From contig QVRM01002457.1 in NCBI GenBank assembly GCA_003439945.1, forward strand, positions 512,501 to 576,500: a stretch of 64,000 nucleotides of DNA, read 5' to 3'. The notes under the pieces were generated by a model. It was not told the origin of the DNA and ran no database searches. It was given only the letters and a program-made list of their open reading frames with translations. Positions 10,630 through 18,900 of this stretch are shown one piece after another (within the stretch, counting starts at the first letter, position 1; each line of letters opens with the position of its first letter). A program made the position numbers and the translations under genes. The stretch is from Dermanyssus gallinae (lineage: Eukaryota > Arthropoda > Arachnida > Mesostigmata > Dermanyssidae).

Positions 10630-11205
10630 ACCATATCGGCCTGGCATGAGGAATGGGCGCAGGTAAGACCCGGTGTGACCACAGGGAGCTGGACCAAGAG
10701 TCTGATACCGGACCTCAGGGCATGGTATGACCGCCGACACGGGGAGCTTTCCTACTGGACGACTCAGGTTCTGACCGGACACGGCCAGTTCCAGAGCTAC
10801 CTGTCAAGGATCAAGAAGGCTATCAGCGATATCTGCGTACTGTGCGACTCTGGAGAAACGGACAACGTAGAGCATACTGTTCTGCGGTGTGATGCTCTCA
10901 GGGAAGCACGGGACGCAGCACCAACCGCTGTGAGGGGCCGACCCATCAAGGAGGTGGTCTCCCATATGATGACTTCGGCGGAGGCATGGAGGGAGGCGAC
11001 GAACTTGTTCGACGCTGTTTTGACACTCAAGACAGCCAAGGAAACGGCCAGGCGGGAGAGGTTTGAGCGGGTCTCTCGGGAGAGTGGTCGAGACGAGGAG
11101 CCGAGGGAGGGGGGAGGGGGTGGGGAGCAGCCAGGCCCTCATGGTCTCGACGCACCCTCACAGGACGGATTACAAAATGACATCCCCCTATCCAACCGCA
11201 GGTAG
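10630..11205 (+). pseudogene. LINE-A ORF2, C-terminal knuckle region
   Basis: Continues the RT frame past the SINE insertion. It holds the QVLTGHGQFQSYLSRI segment and the knuckle CVLCDSGETDNVEHTVLRC (C-x2-C-x9-H-x4-C), characteristic of R1-type LINEs and thought to help bind template or target. The last ~60 residues are rich in E, G and R, and the frame ends with a TAG at 11203-11205. No RNase H motif is visible. An alternative label of I-like cannot be fully excluded from the sequence alone. Confidence 0.85.
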
Positions 11206-11436
11206 ACATGCGGGATGATAGTCAGGGATAGAGCTGATTGAAGGAGAACGGCAGAGACGCCTCTCCCACGGTTTCGATGTAATGCCAAAGTAATACCGAG
11301 CCTGGGGGGGTGGGGAGGAATCCGGGTTTAGTGGGTTTGCGAGTCTCACACTAGTCACGCAGGCTGCTAGTGGCGCATGTGCATCATGCATTACCGAAAC
11401 CTCCCAGAACACAAAAAAAATAAAAAATAAAAAAAA
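11206..11436 (+). other. LINE-A 3' UTR and A-rich tail
   Basis: Non-coding end with a G-rich block near 11308-11320, ending in an A-rich tract broken by T. Bases 11272-11411 match 40003-40142 base for base as far as I can compare by eye. Diverged copies occur at 441-548 and 60990-61140. Confidence 0.9.
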
Positions 11437-11450
11437 GCCGGCACCTGTGC
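11437..11450. repeat. Right target-site duplication of LINE-A
   Basis: gccggcacctgtgc, identical to 7597-7610. Confidence 0.95.
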
Positions 11451-12597
11451 ACTATGCAGTGCACGACAGACGACGTCGTTTATTGCATAGTGCCGTGGAT
11501 GGCGGCCGGCACTGTACCGGCACGATAGAGCGTGTTCCCCTATTGTTGTTACGGGGGACCGACACCGGTTGCAAAGATGAGCGGCACAGACCGTCTCCCC
11601 CAGCCGCAGACCAGACACGATGCGGAGTGTGTTATTGTCCAGCATCGTAACTAGTTGCGGCGAGGGGAGGGCCTGAAGCCACTTGCCACTCATCGGATCG
11701 AAACAAGCTTGTAATCTAGCCTTGTCAGCCGTGGTTTGCGCCTAAGACAGAAGAGAGGCCTGTTTCAGCTCCACGACAATGCGGTCGAGAGACTCTTGCG
11801 TTGGGGAAACCGGTAGAGCCTCCCATCGCGCCTTAAATTCGTCCAGGCTCGTACGCGAAGCCCGTTCGATCACCTCCGATGTACCTTCCGGGCCTATGGA
11901 AGCAATCAGATGTTTAAAATCTGTGATTGAGCCCACGTAGCACAGGGCCAGGTCTTTAGTTGTACTGACATCGAGGCCACCTGCGCTGACGGGCAGCGTA
12001 GCTTGGGCCCATGCGTTGTCCCCTAGGCGCACGTTGAGTAAGCACTCGAGTGTCGTTCGGAGGAGTTTGTCGAAAACGTGGAGCAGGTCATCTCTCTTGT
12101 ACGAGGGAGAACATCGCAGAAGATAAATTAAACGAGGCGTGGAAAGGCTTTCCCGTAGAAGATACAGGGCTGGGTGTGCGTCTAGATGTTTTAATCTACT
12201 GCACCACCGTTTCGCATCTGTGAGCCTCTTTTGGAGGGCGCCCACAACTGTTGCGTCAGTTAACGGTGCACCCAGTAATTCGACGTTTTCCTCCGTTAGC
12301 CACTTGATATTGGGTAGTTTTGCTCGCACTGCGGCAGCAGTTTCCTCCCTATCGTTGTGCGATAAAACGAGGAGCTCACATTTACTGTCGTTGAGCTTCA
12401 AGCCCGAGACCGCCTCGAAGTCCTGGACCTTCTTAATGTCGGAAAGGACACCAGGCAAATCGCCTGCAAGTAGTCCATCGTCTAAGTACCACGGTCCCAA
12501 TTCTGACTGCAATCGTGCCTGAAGCTCATATAATCCTATGCAGAATAGGGCAGGCCCACACGGGTCGCCCTGCTGCACCCCACACTTTGACAGTATA
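11437..12597 (-). pseudogene. RLE-LINE copy 1, RT palm to zinc knuckle
   Basis: The minus strand begins with KCGVQQGDPCGPALFCIGLY, then the catalytic block WYLDDGLLAGD, a ~200-residue thumb region (ELLGAPL, ARWEALP) and the knuckle CNRCRSPVTTIGEHALSC (C-x2-C-x9-H-x3-C), followed by SAGRHPRHYAINDVV. This order is seen in LINEs with restriction-like endonucleases. YLDD in place of the usual A/FADD keeps both catalytic aspartates. One in-frame TAG at about 11742 separates the thumb from the knuckle. The segment joins 13548 on one side, after a frame slip, and 7610 on the other. Confidence 0.85.
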
Positions 12598-12601
12598 CAT
12601 A

Positions 12602-12629
12602 GTGTGTTCAAAACGTATCGCGACTTTTG
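12602..12629. repeat. Mariner 1 left terminal inverted repeat
   Basis: 28 bp, perfect inverse of 13514-13541. It begins gtgtgttcaaaacgtatcgc. Confidence 0.95.
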
Positions 12630-12651
12630 TGTTTTTTCAAAAATTATTCAT

Positions 12652-13339
12652 TTATTCATGAATATCTATTTTGTCCCCTTCAAAGTAATCCCCATGAGAT
12701 ATTATACACTTGTGCCAACGGTTTTTCCAATCTTCGAAGCACTTCAAAAAACCATTTTTTTTTATCTTGTTCAGCTCCTCCTTCGATGCCGTCTTTATCT
12801 CGTCAAGCGTAGCGTAACGTCGTCCTTTCATGGGCCTCTTCAGTTTAGGGAACAAGAAAAAGTCACAGGGGGCCAGATCTGGGGAATACGGTGGCTGCGG
12901 CATCATTAGTGTGTTGTTTTTGGCCAAAAACTCGCGCACAAGCAACGATGTGTGAGCAGGGGCGTTATCGTGGTGCAAAAGCCAATTTTTGTTCTTCCAC
13001 AAATCCGGGCGTTTCTGGCGGATTGCTTCGCGCAAATTGCGCATAACTTGCAGGTAATATTCCTTATTGACCGTTCTACCCTGTGGCAAGAACTCATGAT
13101 GCACCACGCCCCTGCAATCGTTAATCATTAATTTTTTCGTCTGTTGTTGAAGTGCTCGGGCGTTCGGCACGCTCTTCGTCGTTCACATCTTCTCGGCCTT
13201 CTGAGAACATTTTGTACCACCGATAAACGTTGCTTCGGTCCAAGGTAGCTTCTCCGTATGCCACAGTCAACATTCGGAATGCATCCGCGCACTTAATTTC
13301 GTTTTTCACACAAAATTTGATACAGGTTCTTTGATCCAT
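12652..13339 (-). pseudogene. Mariner 1 transposase, central deletion
   Basis: From the ATG at 13339 the N-terminal helix-turn-helix reads MDQRTCIKFCVKNEIKCADA, with YGEATLDRSNVYRWYKMF. Near 13130 the frame shifts, and the protein resumes inside the catalytic domain with RGVVHHEFLPQG, HHDNAPAHTS and YSPDLAPCDFFLFPKLK, ending at 12652. Mariner transposases use a D,D34D triad. The second and third aspartates are present, but the segment with the first one and the second DNA-binding helix-turn-helix is deleted. The product is therefore inactive, although the inverted repeats could still be mobilised by an intact relative. Confidence 0.88.
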
Positions 13340-13513
13340 TTTTTTGAATAGGTAAAAATCGAAGACGATCCAAAACACGTGCAAGCAAAGCAGCTGTCAA
13401 CAATTAAGTATACATTCAAAATGGCCGAGCTTGTCGGCATAAGTGAGAGACATGAGTACCAACATAACGCCACAAAAAATCGAAATTCGAATATACGTAA
13501 CCACATGAAAATT

Positions 13514-13541
13514 CAAAAGTCGCGATACGTTTTGAACACAC
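13514..13541. repeat. Mariner 1 right terminal inverted repeat
   Basis: 28 bp, perfect inverse of 12602-12629. Confidence 0.95.
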
Positions 13542-13547
13542 CTCGTA

Positions 13548-14650
13548 TGACGGGAAACGATACATCTGGTAGATGGCGGCGTACAGCTCAGGGGTTCGCT
13601 GTTTAACCGAATTTAAAATGTGGTCTCTTCGCATCATGTTAAAGGCATTTTGAAAATCCAACTTTACTAAGATTTTATGGTTTGCGGCTCTGTGTGATTC
13701 AATGTATGCAGCGGTGGCATGTACGGCAGCTTCGGTGCCCCCCTTAATACCACAGCCAAGTTGCAGTGGGGCAACTAACTCAACAATATCCTTGATTGAT
13801 TTCTTGACGAGGACTTTGCCAACAAGCCTTCGTAGAGTGAGCCCCACTGCAATAGGTTTTATTTCGCCGTCCTTCTTCTGGAGAGCGATAAGAGAAGCTC
13901 CGTAAAATATTGGCAATATAAATTCTGGTGGTTGTCCATTGATGGCCAGGGTAACAAAGCGGCACAGAGAGAGCAGCAAAGGATTACTGTTTTCATCCTG
14001 TCTGCCAATGAGATCCTTTAAGTGGCGAGGGCGAAGTCCATCGGGGCCCCCGCTGGAGCAGTTAGGGAAACTTCTAATTGCATTGCGGATCTCCGCTGGG
14101 GTAACGGAGATTTCGGATCCGGGTGGTCTGGTCGCTGGTGCGTCTGGGAAGGTTGTGTCTGGGGGGTGTTCGGGGTGCTTGGCTATGAGGCTTTCGAGAG
14201 TTTGTGGATTCACTGGGGCCATCTGGTCAGTAGACAAAAGCGTGCGGGCGGCCGACGAAATATCTCCCTGAGCTAGTTTCGTCTGTACCATTTTTGACCG
14301 TCGGATGTCAGTGTCGCACGGCGAGGGCGTCCCGCGTTTTGTTCCACACAGGTGAGGGTTTTCATCTATTTTAGCTCTCCGACGGAAGCGTGCCAGGTTT
14401 TCCCGAATAACTGATGTAAGGGTGCTTCCTTTTTCTTTTCGTGCGGGGATGCTAAACAACAGAGAAGGGAAAGCAAATAGCCGTTCCCAATTTTTCGGTG
14501 AGGCAGACGAGCACAGATCATTTATAGTTTTAGATAATTCTGCTGCAACATGGCTTCTAAGAGAGCGGGGTGTGCAAGATATAATTTTTAACTTAGATTT
14601 AATTTCCACGACTTTCGGAAAATAGTCGGCGATGTGAAAAGGTTGTCCAG
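13548..14650 (-). pseudogene. RLE-LINE copy 1, N-terminal RT half
   Basis: A minus-strand frame, open for over 350 codons from about 14609, ends at the mariner. It contains the linker WERLFAFPSLLFSIPARKEK and the RT blocks GGPDGLRPRHLKDLI, SLIALQKKDGEIKPIAVG, LGCGIKGGTEAAVHA and LDFQNAFNMMRRDHI, with the first catalytic aspartate in LDF. It is followed by YAAIYQMY before the mariner sequence. The other half of the same RT lies at 12597-11437. The joint across the mariner is out of frame by one base, so some sequence has been lost there. Upstream of 14609 no N-terminal zinc finger is visible. Confidence 0.87.
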
Positions 14651-14862
14651 GGTCGGTTTGAAGTTGTTGGTTTAGTAGTCGGTTAGAAGTTATCGGTTGA
14701 GTGGGCGTGTCTGCTTGTAGTTGACCAGCGAGTTGTTCTGTCTGCGTGGTTGACGAGGCCCAGCGTCAGATATCAGTTTGCCGACTGGTCATTACAAATT
14801 TTCGGTCTGTACCACCTGTGAGCCCTCTGAGACACGAGATGGCAGGGAAGCCGGGTCTTCGA

Positions 14863-16575
14863 TTAAGTCTTCTGCTTGTGCAGGGGTGAAGACCGCTGCA
14901 CACTTTTTATTGCATTTCCTATCTCTTTACGGATGTCTATCCCGCCAGACTGGGACGCGGGAGTCAATTGTTCCGCAGATACCGCCCGAGAATTCAGAGA
15001 CAGCCCCGGGGTGATCGACGCGATTAGTTTTTCGATAACAGCGCCTACTTGAGCCACAATGGTGTCAACTATCCGCGGGATAAGCTTCTCTGCAACCAAC
15101 TGCAAGATCTTTTCTATGCTGAGCGTAGGAGCACTCACGTTGTCAGCGACTGTCTTTACAGGCTGACTTGGGGCGGGCTCCCTCGTTGTCGTATCACGCA
15201 CGTTATTTACAGAAACTTTGACTCCATTTTGGACGACAGCAGCAAAACTGCGCCTACTAAAATTTGCGGCGGGCTTAATGTCCACCACGGGTGCGCAAAG
15301 TTTAACAGGTAAGGCCTGAGGTTGTTTCTGAATTACATGTTTGGCGGATTTCTTTAAAAGTTCTACACGATTTAGCCGCTGAACACACGACCTAAATGTC
15401 GCTTCGTGGCTACCTTTGCATAAACAACAGCAAGCGGGCTGATTGCAATTTTTTCTAATGTGACTGGTGGAACCACAGCGTCGGCATCGGGGACTCGTGA
15501 GTCGACATTCCGATTGCAGATGGTCTAGACTGTAGCAGCGGTAGCAATGCAGAGGCTCCCGGTAGAAAACCACGCCGTGTGACTTAAAACCCAATCCTAC
15601 TTCAGCCGGAAAGTTAGCTCCTGAAAATGTCAGAATGACATTATCCGTGGTCATCACAAAACCCGTCCTGGCGTTTTTGGATCGAACACGATCTGCTTCT
15701 GTGACTCCAAGCTGTTTAAGAGCACTGGCAATAGCAGACTCGGTTAACGATGGGTGCACATCGCTAATCTTTCCTTTCACTACCGATCTGGAACCACTTA
15801 TTCGAGAAGTGACAGGAACACCGGCTAACGACTGCAGACCCAATAGAGCTGCTCTATCCTCAGGGTTTTCTGCGACAATAACTAGATTTCTCCCTCTAGT
15901 AAAAGTTGGTTCTTGTACCGGACCGGTAATATGTTTCGCGATGTCGTCGCATATGGCATTAAAGTTTATTTCCAACTGATTATCTTCGGCTGAAAATATT
16001 ACAGCATCAGTTTTCTCTTTGACTTGAACCTTGGTAATTGCTTCTTTAGTTACCACAGGTTTTCCCCCAGCGCCTACCTCACTCCATCCTGCATCATCTC
16101 CAGCCTCAAGCGGCGTTCCACTAAGAACCACTTGATTTCTTTGCAAATCTACAATTATATTGGAGTCAGCTGCAACTGGAGCCGCGCTGTCAACGCCGTT
16201 GTCACTCTCCACTGGCTGTTCTCCAACTGACTGCTTCTTTGCTGCTGAGACTGTCAACTTCTTTCTTTTCTTCTCATCAGCCTTGCTCAGCTGTTGCTGT
16301 AGAGGCGGACTGCTGGCTTTCCGTTTGTTGTTCTTCTCCTCCCCATCTGCATCGGGTGCACTTTTGTCGTCAGTACATGCCGGCGGCTGTTGCTTGGTGA
16401 CGTCAGTACCAGCAGTGGAGACCGCTTTTGTAGCAGCACCGACACGGGTGTCGTTTTGCACGTCACGGGTGTCGTTTTGCACTTCACGGGCATCCTCTGG
16501 CAATTCTTCGGTTGGCTCCGATGCTACCAATGGTGGAATTGGTGGCTTTAAAGGCGGACTCCGTTCAACCGGCAT
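14863..16575 (-). CDS. LINE-B ORF1, intact gag-like zinc-knuckle protein
   Basis: A complete 570-codon frame from the ATG at 16575 to a TAA. The first ~170 residues are low-complexity and charged (KRKASSPPLQQQLSKADEKK). A conserved globular part follows (VIFSAEDNQLEINFNAICDD to HGVVFYREP). Then come three knuckles: CYRCYSLDHLQSEC, CRRCGSTSHIRKNC and CCLCKGSHEATFRSC. Near residues 470-510 lies a hydrophobic helix (AEKLIPRIVDTIVAQVGAVI). It aligns throughout with the ORF1 at 48040-49206. ORF1 proteins of APE-type LINEs bind element RNA. Instead of its own ORF2, the next coding sequence downstream is the RLE-LINE RT, with no endonuclease between. An uninterrupted frame is unusual among these decayed neighbours. 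Confidence 0.85.
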   Translation of the reverse strand: MPVERSPPLKPPIPPLVASEPTEELPEDAREVQNDTRDVQNDTRVGAATKAVSTAGTDVTKQQPPACTDDKSAPDADGEEKNNKRKASSPPLQQQLSKADEKKRKKLTVSAAKKQSVGEQPVESDNGVDSAAPVAADSNIIVDLQRNQVVLSGTPLEAGDDAGWSEVGAGGKPVVTKEAITKVQVKEKTDAVIFSAEDNQLEINFNAICDDIAKHITGPVQEPTFTRGRNLVIVAENPEDRAALLGLQSLAGVPVTSRISGSRSVVKGKISDVHPSLTESAIASALKQLGVTEADRVRSKNARTGFVMTTDNVILTFSGANFPAEVGLGFKSHGVVFYREPLHCYRCYSLDHLQSECRLTSPRCRRCGSTSHIRKNCNQPACCCLCKGSHEATFRSCVQRLNRVELLKKSAKHVIQKQPQALPVKLCAPVVDIKPAANFSRRSFAAVVQNGVKVSVNNVRDTTTREPAPSQPVKTVADNVSAPTLSIEKILQLVAEKLIPRIVDTIVAQVGAVIEKLIASITPGLSLNSRAVSAEQLTPASQSGGIDIRKEIGNAIKSVQRSSPLHKQKT

Positions 16576-17079
16576 TGCTCTACGAATGCACTGGCTCTAG
16601 TAGAATCACCTCAGCACAGCACAACCGTCAAGACAGTCGAAAGTTAAGTTAAAACTTGCACAAAACACAGAGCTTAATCAAGACACGTCTGCACCATTCG
16701 AATAAAAACAATCGAAAAAAAAATCTGTCTGGTTTTGTATGTATATATGACAAGTTTTTGAGTCTCCAACGTGTTCAATTCATAAAACTGTATTTTAAAT
16801 TGTATACGTTTGTTAAGAAAGAAAAGTGACATGAGAGCACGAAATTAAAACACACACACACAATTTACAAAACACAAAACGCTACGAATGCAGTGTATTT
16901 TTTTTTGTGGAACTAGTCCTACGCGGGTAGTACGATATGTCACTATTTAAAATAGATAGCACTGCATTGCCTAGCACATCATTACTTTGAAGCTTATCAC
17001 CAAACGCCGACTCCCATTAGATCCTATATATAAATATATATATATATATATATGTACAGAGTCTCCCAGAATTCGTTTA
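16576..17079. other. Upstream of LINE-B ORF1; no gene seen
   Basis: Includes the putative 5' UTR of the ORF1 on the minus strand, a short (CA)n at about 16851-16862 and a (TA)n run at 17033-17053. No other motif is recognised. Confidence 0.4.
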
Positions 17080-17451
17080 ACAAACTTTGGGGTCTAGTAC
17101 AACTCGGCAACAAAAATAATTTTTCCAATAGAACAAGGAGCGGAAATATCTTCTTTTGGAGTGAACGCGAATTTACCATAAGTGGCTCTATCAAGCTTTA
17201 TATCCTGACATTTCTTAACTAAATCTGCAATTGCGAGAGCCCAAGTCATCCTATAGACAAACCAATCATGGAGGAAAATTTTGCATCTGTTAAATTGCAC
17301 ACTGCATTAGCTTAAATCAGAACAAATGTTGTATCGCAAAATTCTTTGCAATTCTTATATTTTAGCTTTCACGCTCAAATACCCATTTTTAGAAGACATC
17401 TTGTTTCACTAGAAAAAATATTATTTCGTTACACTAGACCCCAAAGTTTGT
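17080..17451. mobile_element. 372-bp TIR element (MITE, Tc1/mariner-like)
   Basis: Perfect 19-bp inverted repeats, acaaactttggggtctagt at 17080-17098 and its complement at 17433-17451. TA occurs on both sides at 17078-17079 and 17452-17453, the duplication made by Tc1/mariner transposases. The interior has no transposase motif. The longest minus frame is 68 codons and not recognisable. This fits a non-autonomous MITE moved by a transposase not present here. Confidence 0.78.
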
Positions 17452-17453
17452 TA

Positions 17454-18245
17454 GATAACATGGTTCATCAAAGCCGTATGTACTTCTTGTAAGGTTTAGT
17501 ATAACTTGGCATGAAAATATTTTTTTTCCTCGTAGCTCTGCCGAAAGCAGTTTCAAAAGCATATTTTGCACGCCTTTAAGGGTGCTTGCAAAAGCATATT
17601 TTTCAAGCACCCTCAACGGCGTACGGCTGATGACGATAACATCTAGTGGGTGTATTGGAAAACAAAAAAATCTAAATTTTACCAACACATGACACACATC
17701 CAATTAGCTAAAAAATATTTTAGTCAGGCATAGCGTGAAAGTCTTAGATACAAACATTACATAAACGTGTTAAGTTACGACATTAAAGAATATAATGTAG
17801 TATTAAGTTTAATATTTACCATTGTATGATGACGATACCTGCAAAAATGAGATATTAAAACACTTTGAATACTTTAAAAAATTAACACACGAAAAAGTGA
17901 CAGTCGAACTTCACTCATGCGCTTCAAAAAGGACTTGCATTTTGAATAGTCAGCCTCTGGATTTAGAAGTTCGTCGACTGCAATAACACTAACGATTTGG
18001 CAGAACATGTGTCGCGTTCGCATCGAATGGTCAGTTACTAAACGTTTCCTGATTTTTAACGGTTTTTAATATGGATATGCCATTGATTAGGTGCGTTTCT
18101 ATGAACTCTCGGTTTCCGTGGTTGAGAAATGAGTGCACTTGATCGTATATCTTTGCCAAGAATGTAAGAACGTTTATGCTGATCTATAACTTTATACGTG
18201 ATCTAAAAAGAAGATGGTCTTAATGTGAGTGCTTAGTTCAGATCG
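17454..18245. other. No gene; short stem-loop near 17.6 kb
   Basis: AT-rich sequence. A 10-bp stem (agggtgcttg / caagcaccct) with a 15-nt loop lies at about 17579-17613, and the phrase aaaagcatatttt occurs twice there. Nothing else is recognised. Confidence 0.4.
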
Positions 18246-18900
18246 TTAACTTCTTGCCAGTAGAAAAGCTCCACATCCTACAAACAATACAGCGCCACCG
18301 TCTTTAAATGTAAAGCTCACGTGGGTTGAGGGTGCAATATATCCATCCCTCCGGACACGAACTTTTTCTTTGAAGTCTTTACTAAGGAAGCATCTCTGCA
18401 CAGTGTAAGCTGCAGGGTAGTAAATAAATATCGTGTCAGGCATTGAAACATCTGTGCGCTAGCGGGCCAATACTTTTTGAGTCGGTGCATGAAAATCCCA
18501 CTTATGGAACTCACAAGTGATTTCCTGCTTGCCCTGGCAGTGATTACATGGCCAACCACTTCGTCAGCGAGCTCTCGAATAGCAACCCTAGATATACGTT
18601 TAAACATAGAGCGTTTCCTCTAAGGCCGATCGCCTTTCGGATACTGTGTAGGATCTCCACTGCGGAACTCCACTCCAAACCATCTTTAACAGGGGCGTTT
18701 GTTCCAGGGAGGTCACTTGTGATCTCATCAGTTTTGGCAGCTTTCTAGAAGTCAAACAGCGCAACGCGTCAAATTGGTTCTTTTGACTGATACTCCTCAC
18801 CAGCGGTCTCTTCACGATACAACACAGGACAATGTGTAAAAACTGAAACCTGCTCGTCGAATTGCACTATCGACGTGCTTAACCATTAATACCAAACAGC
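18246..18900 (-). other. Possible spliced small gene or RT fossil
   Basis: Two readings compete. (1) A small gene: the minus-strand frame from an ATG at 18607 to 18515 ends at a good donor (CTT|GTGAGT). After a 119-nt intron ending TGTGCAG, a frame in the same phase runs 18395-18246 to a TAA, giving 80 codons with a hydrophobic C-terminus (GGAVLFVGCGAFLLA). (2) The minus frame from 18744 reads KAAKTDEITSDLPG, NAPVKDGLE and LTKWLAM, which loosely resembles the first RT block of R1-like LINEs. I recognise no protein family in reading 1, and the similarity in reading 2 is weak. The two use different frames and cannot both be right. Confidence 0.3.

Larger units (their letters stand above)
7611..11436 (+). 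mobile_element. LINE-A, 5'-truncated R1-like retrotransposon with TSD
   Basis: A 3.8-kb insertion flanked by the 14-bp duplication gccggcacctgtgc. The 5' end falls inside ORF1, immediately before the first zinc knuckle, as expected from incomplete target-primed reverse transcription. Order is ORF1 end, ORF2 with APE endonuclease, RT and C-terminal knuckle, a 231-bp 3' UTR and an A-rich tail. The R1-like assignment rests on the two ORF1 knuckles, the RT block style and the C-x2-C-x9-H-x4-C knuckle near the ORF2 end with no RNase H seen. It is broken by three frameshifts, one stop codon and a SINE insertion. Confidence 0.9.
12598..13545 (-). mobile_element. Mariner 1, internally deleted
   Basis: A 948-bp DNA transposon with 28-bp perfect terminal inverted repeats at 12602-12629 and 13514-13541. 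Taking the ends as 12598 and 13545 leaves a TA on each side (12596-12597 and 13546-13547), the mariner target duplication. The outermost four bases differ between the ends. It is about 350 bp shorter than a typical 1.3-kb mariner. It splits the RLE-LINE RT domain. Confidence 0.9.
7240..14650 (-). mobile_element. RLE-LINE copy 1, nested host of LINE-A and mariner 1
   Basis: A minus-strand non-LTR retrotransposon broken into three parts: 14650-13548, 12597-11437 and 7610-7240. It encodes an RT with YLDDG at the catalytic site, a CCHC-like knuckle and the tail of a restriction-like endonuclease. The gaps are exactly a mariner (12598-13545, TA duplication) and LINE-A (7611-11436, 14-bp duplication). 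The reading frame is continuous across the LINE-A site. The 5' N-terminal zinc finger seen in copy 2 at 34136 is not found, so the copy is probably 5'-truncated. The 3' end near 7240 is set by similarity to the AATAAA-like ends at 33.9 and 37.6 kb. The R2/R4/NeSL-type grouping is an inference from the domain order. Confidence 0.8.

Noticed and set aside
14863..16575. ORF1 as a gag gene of a retrovirus or LTR element
   Set aside because: There are no LTRs, protease, integrase or primer-binding site nearby. The three-knuckle pattern and the homologue at 48040, which is followed by an APE endonuclease and non-LTR RT, identify it as LINE ORF1.
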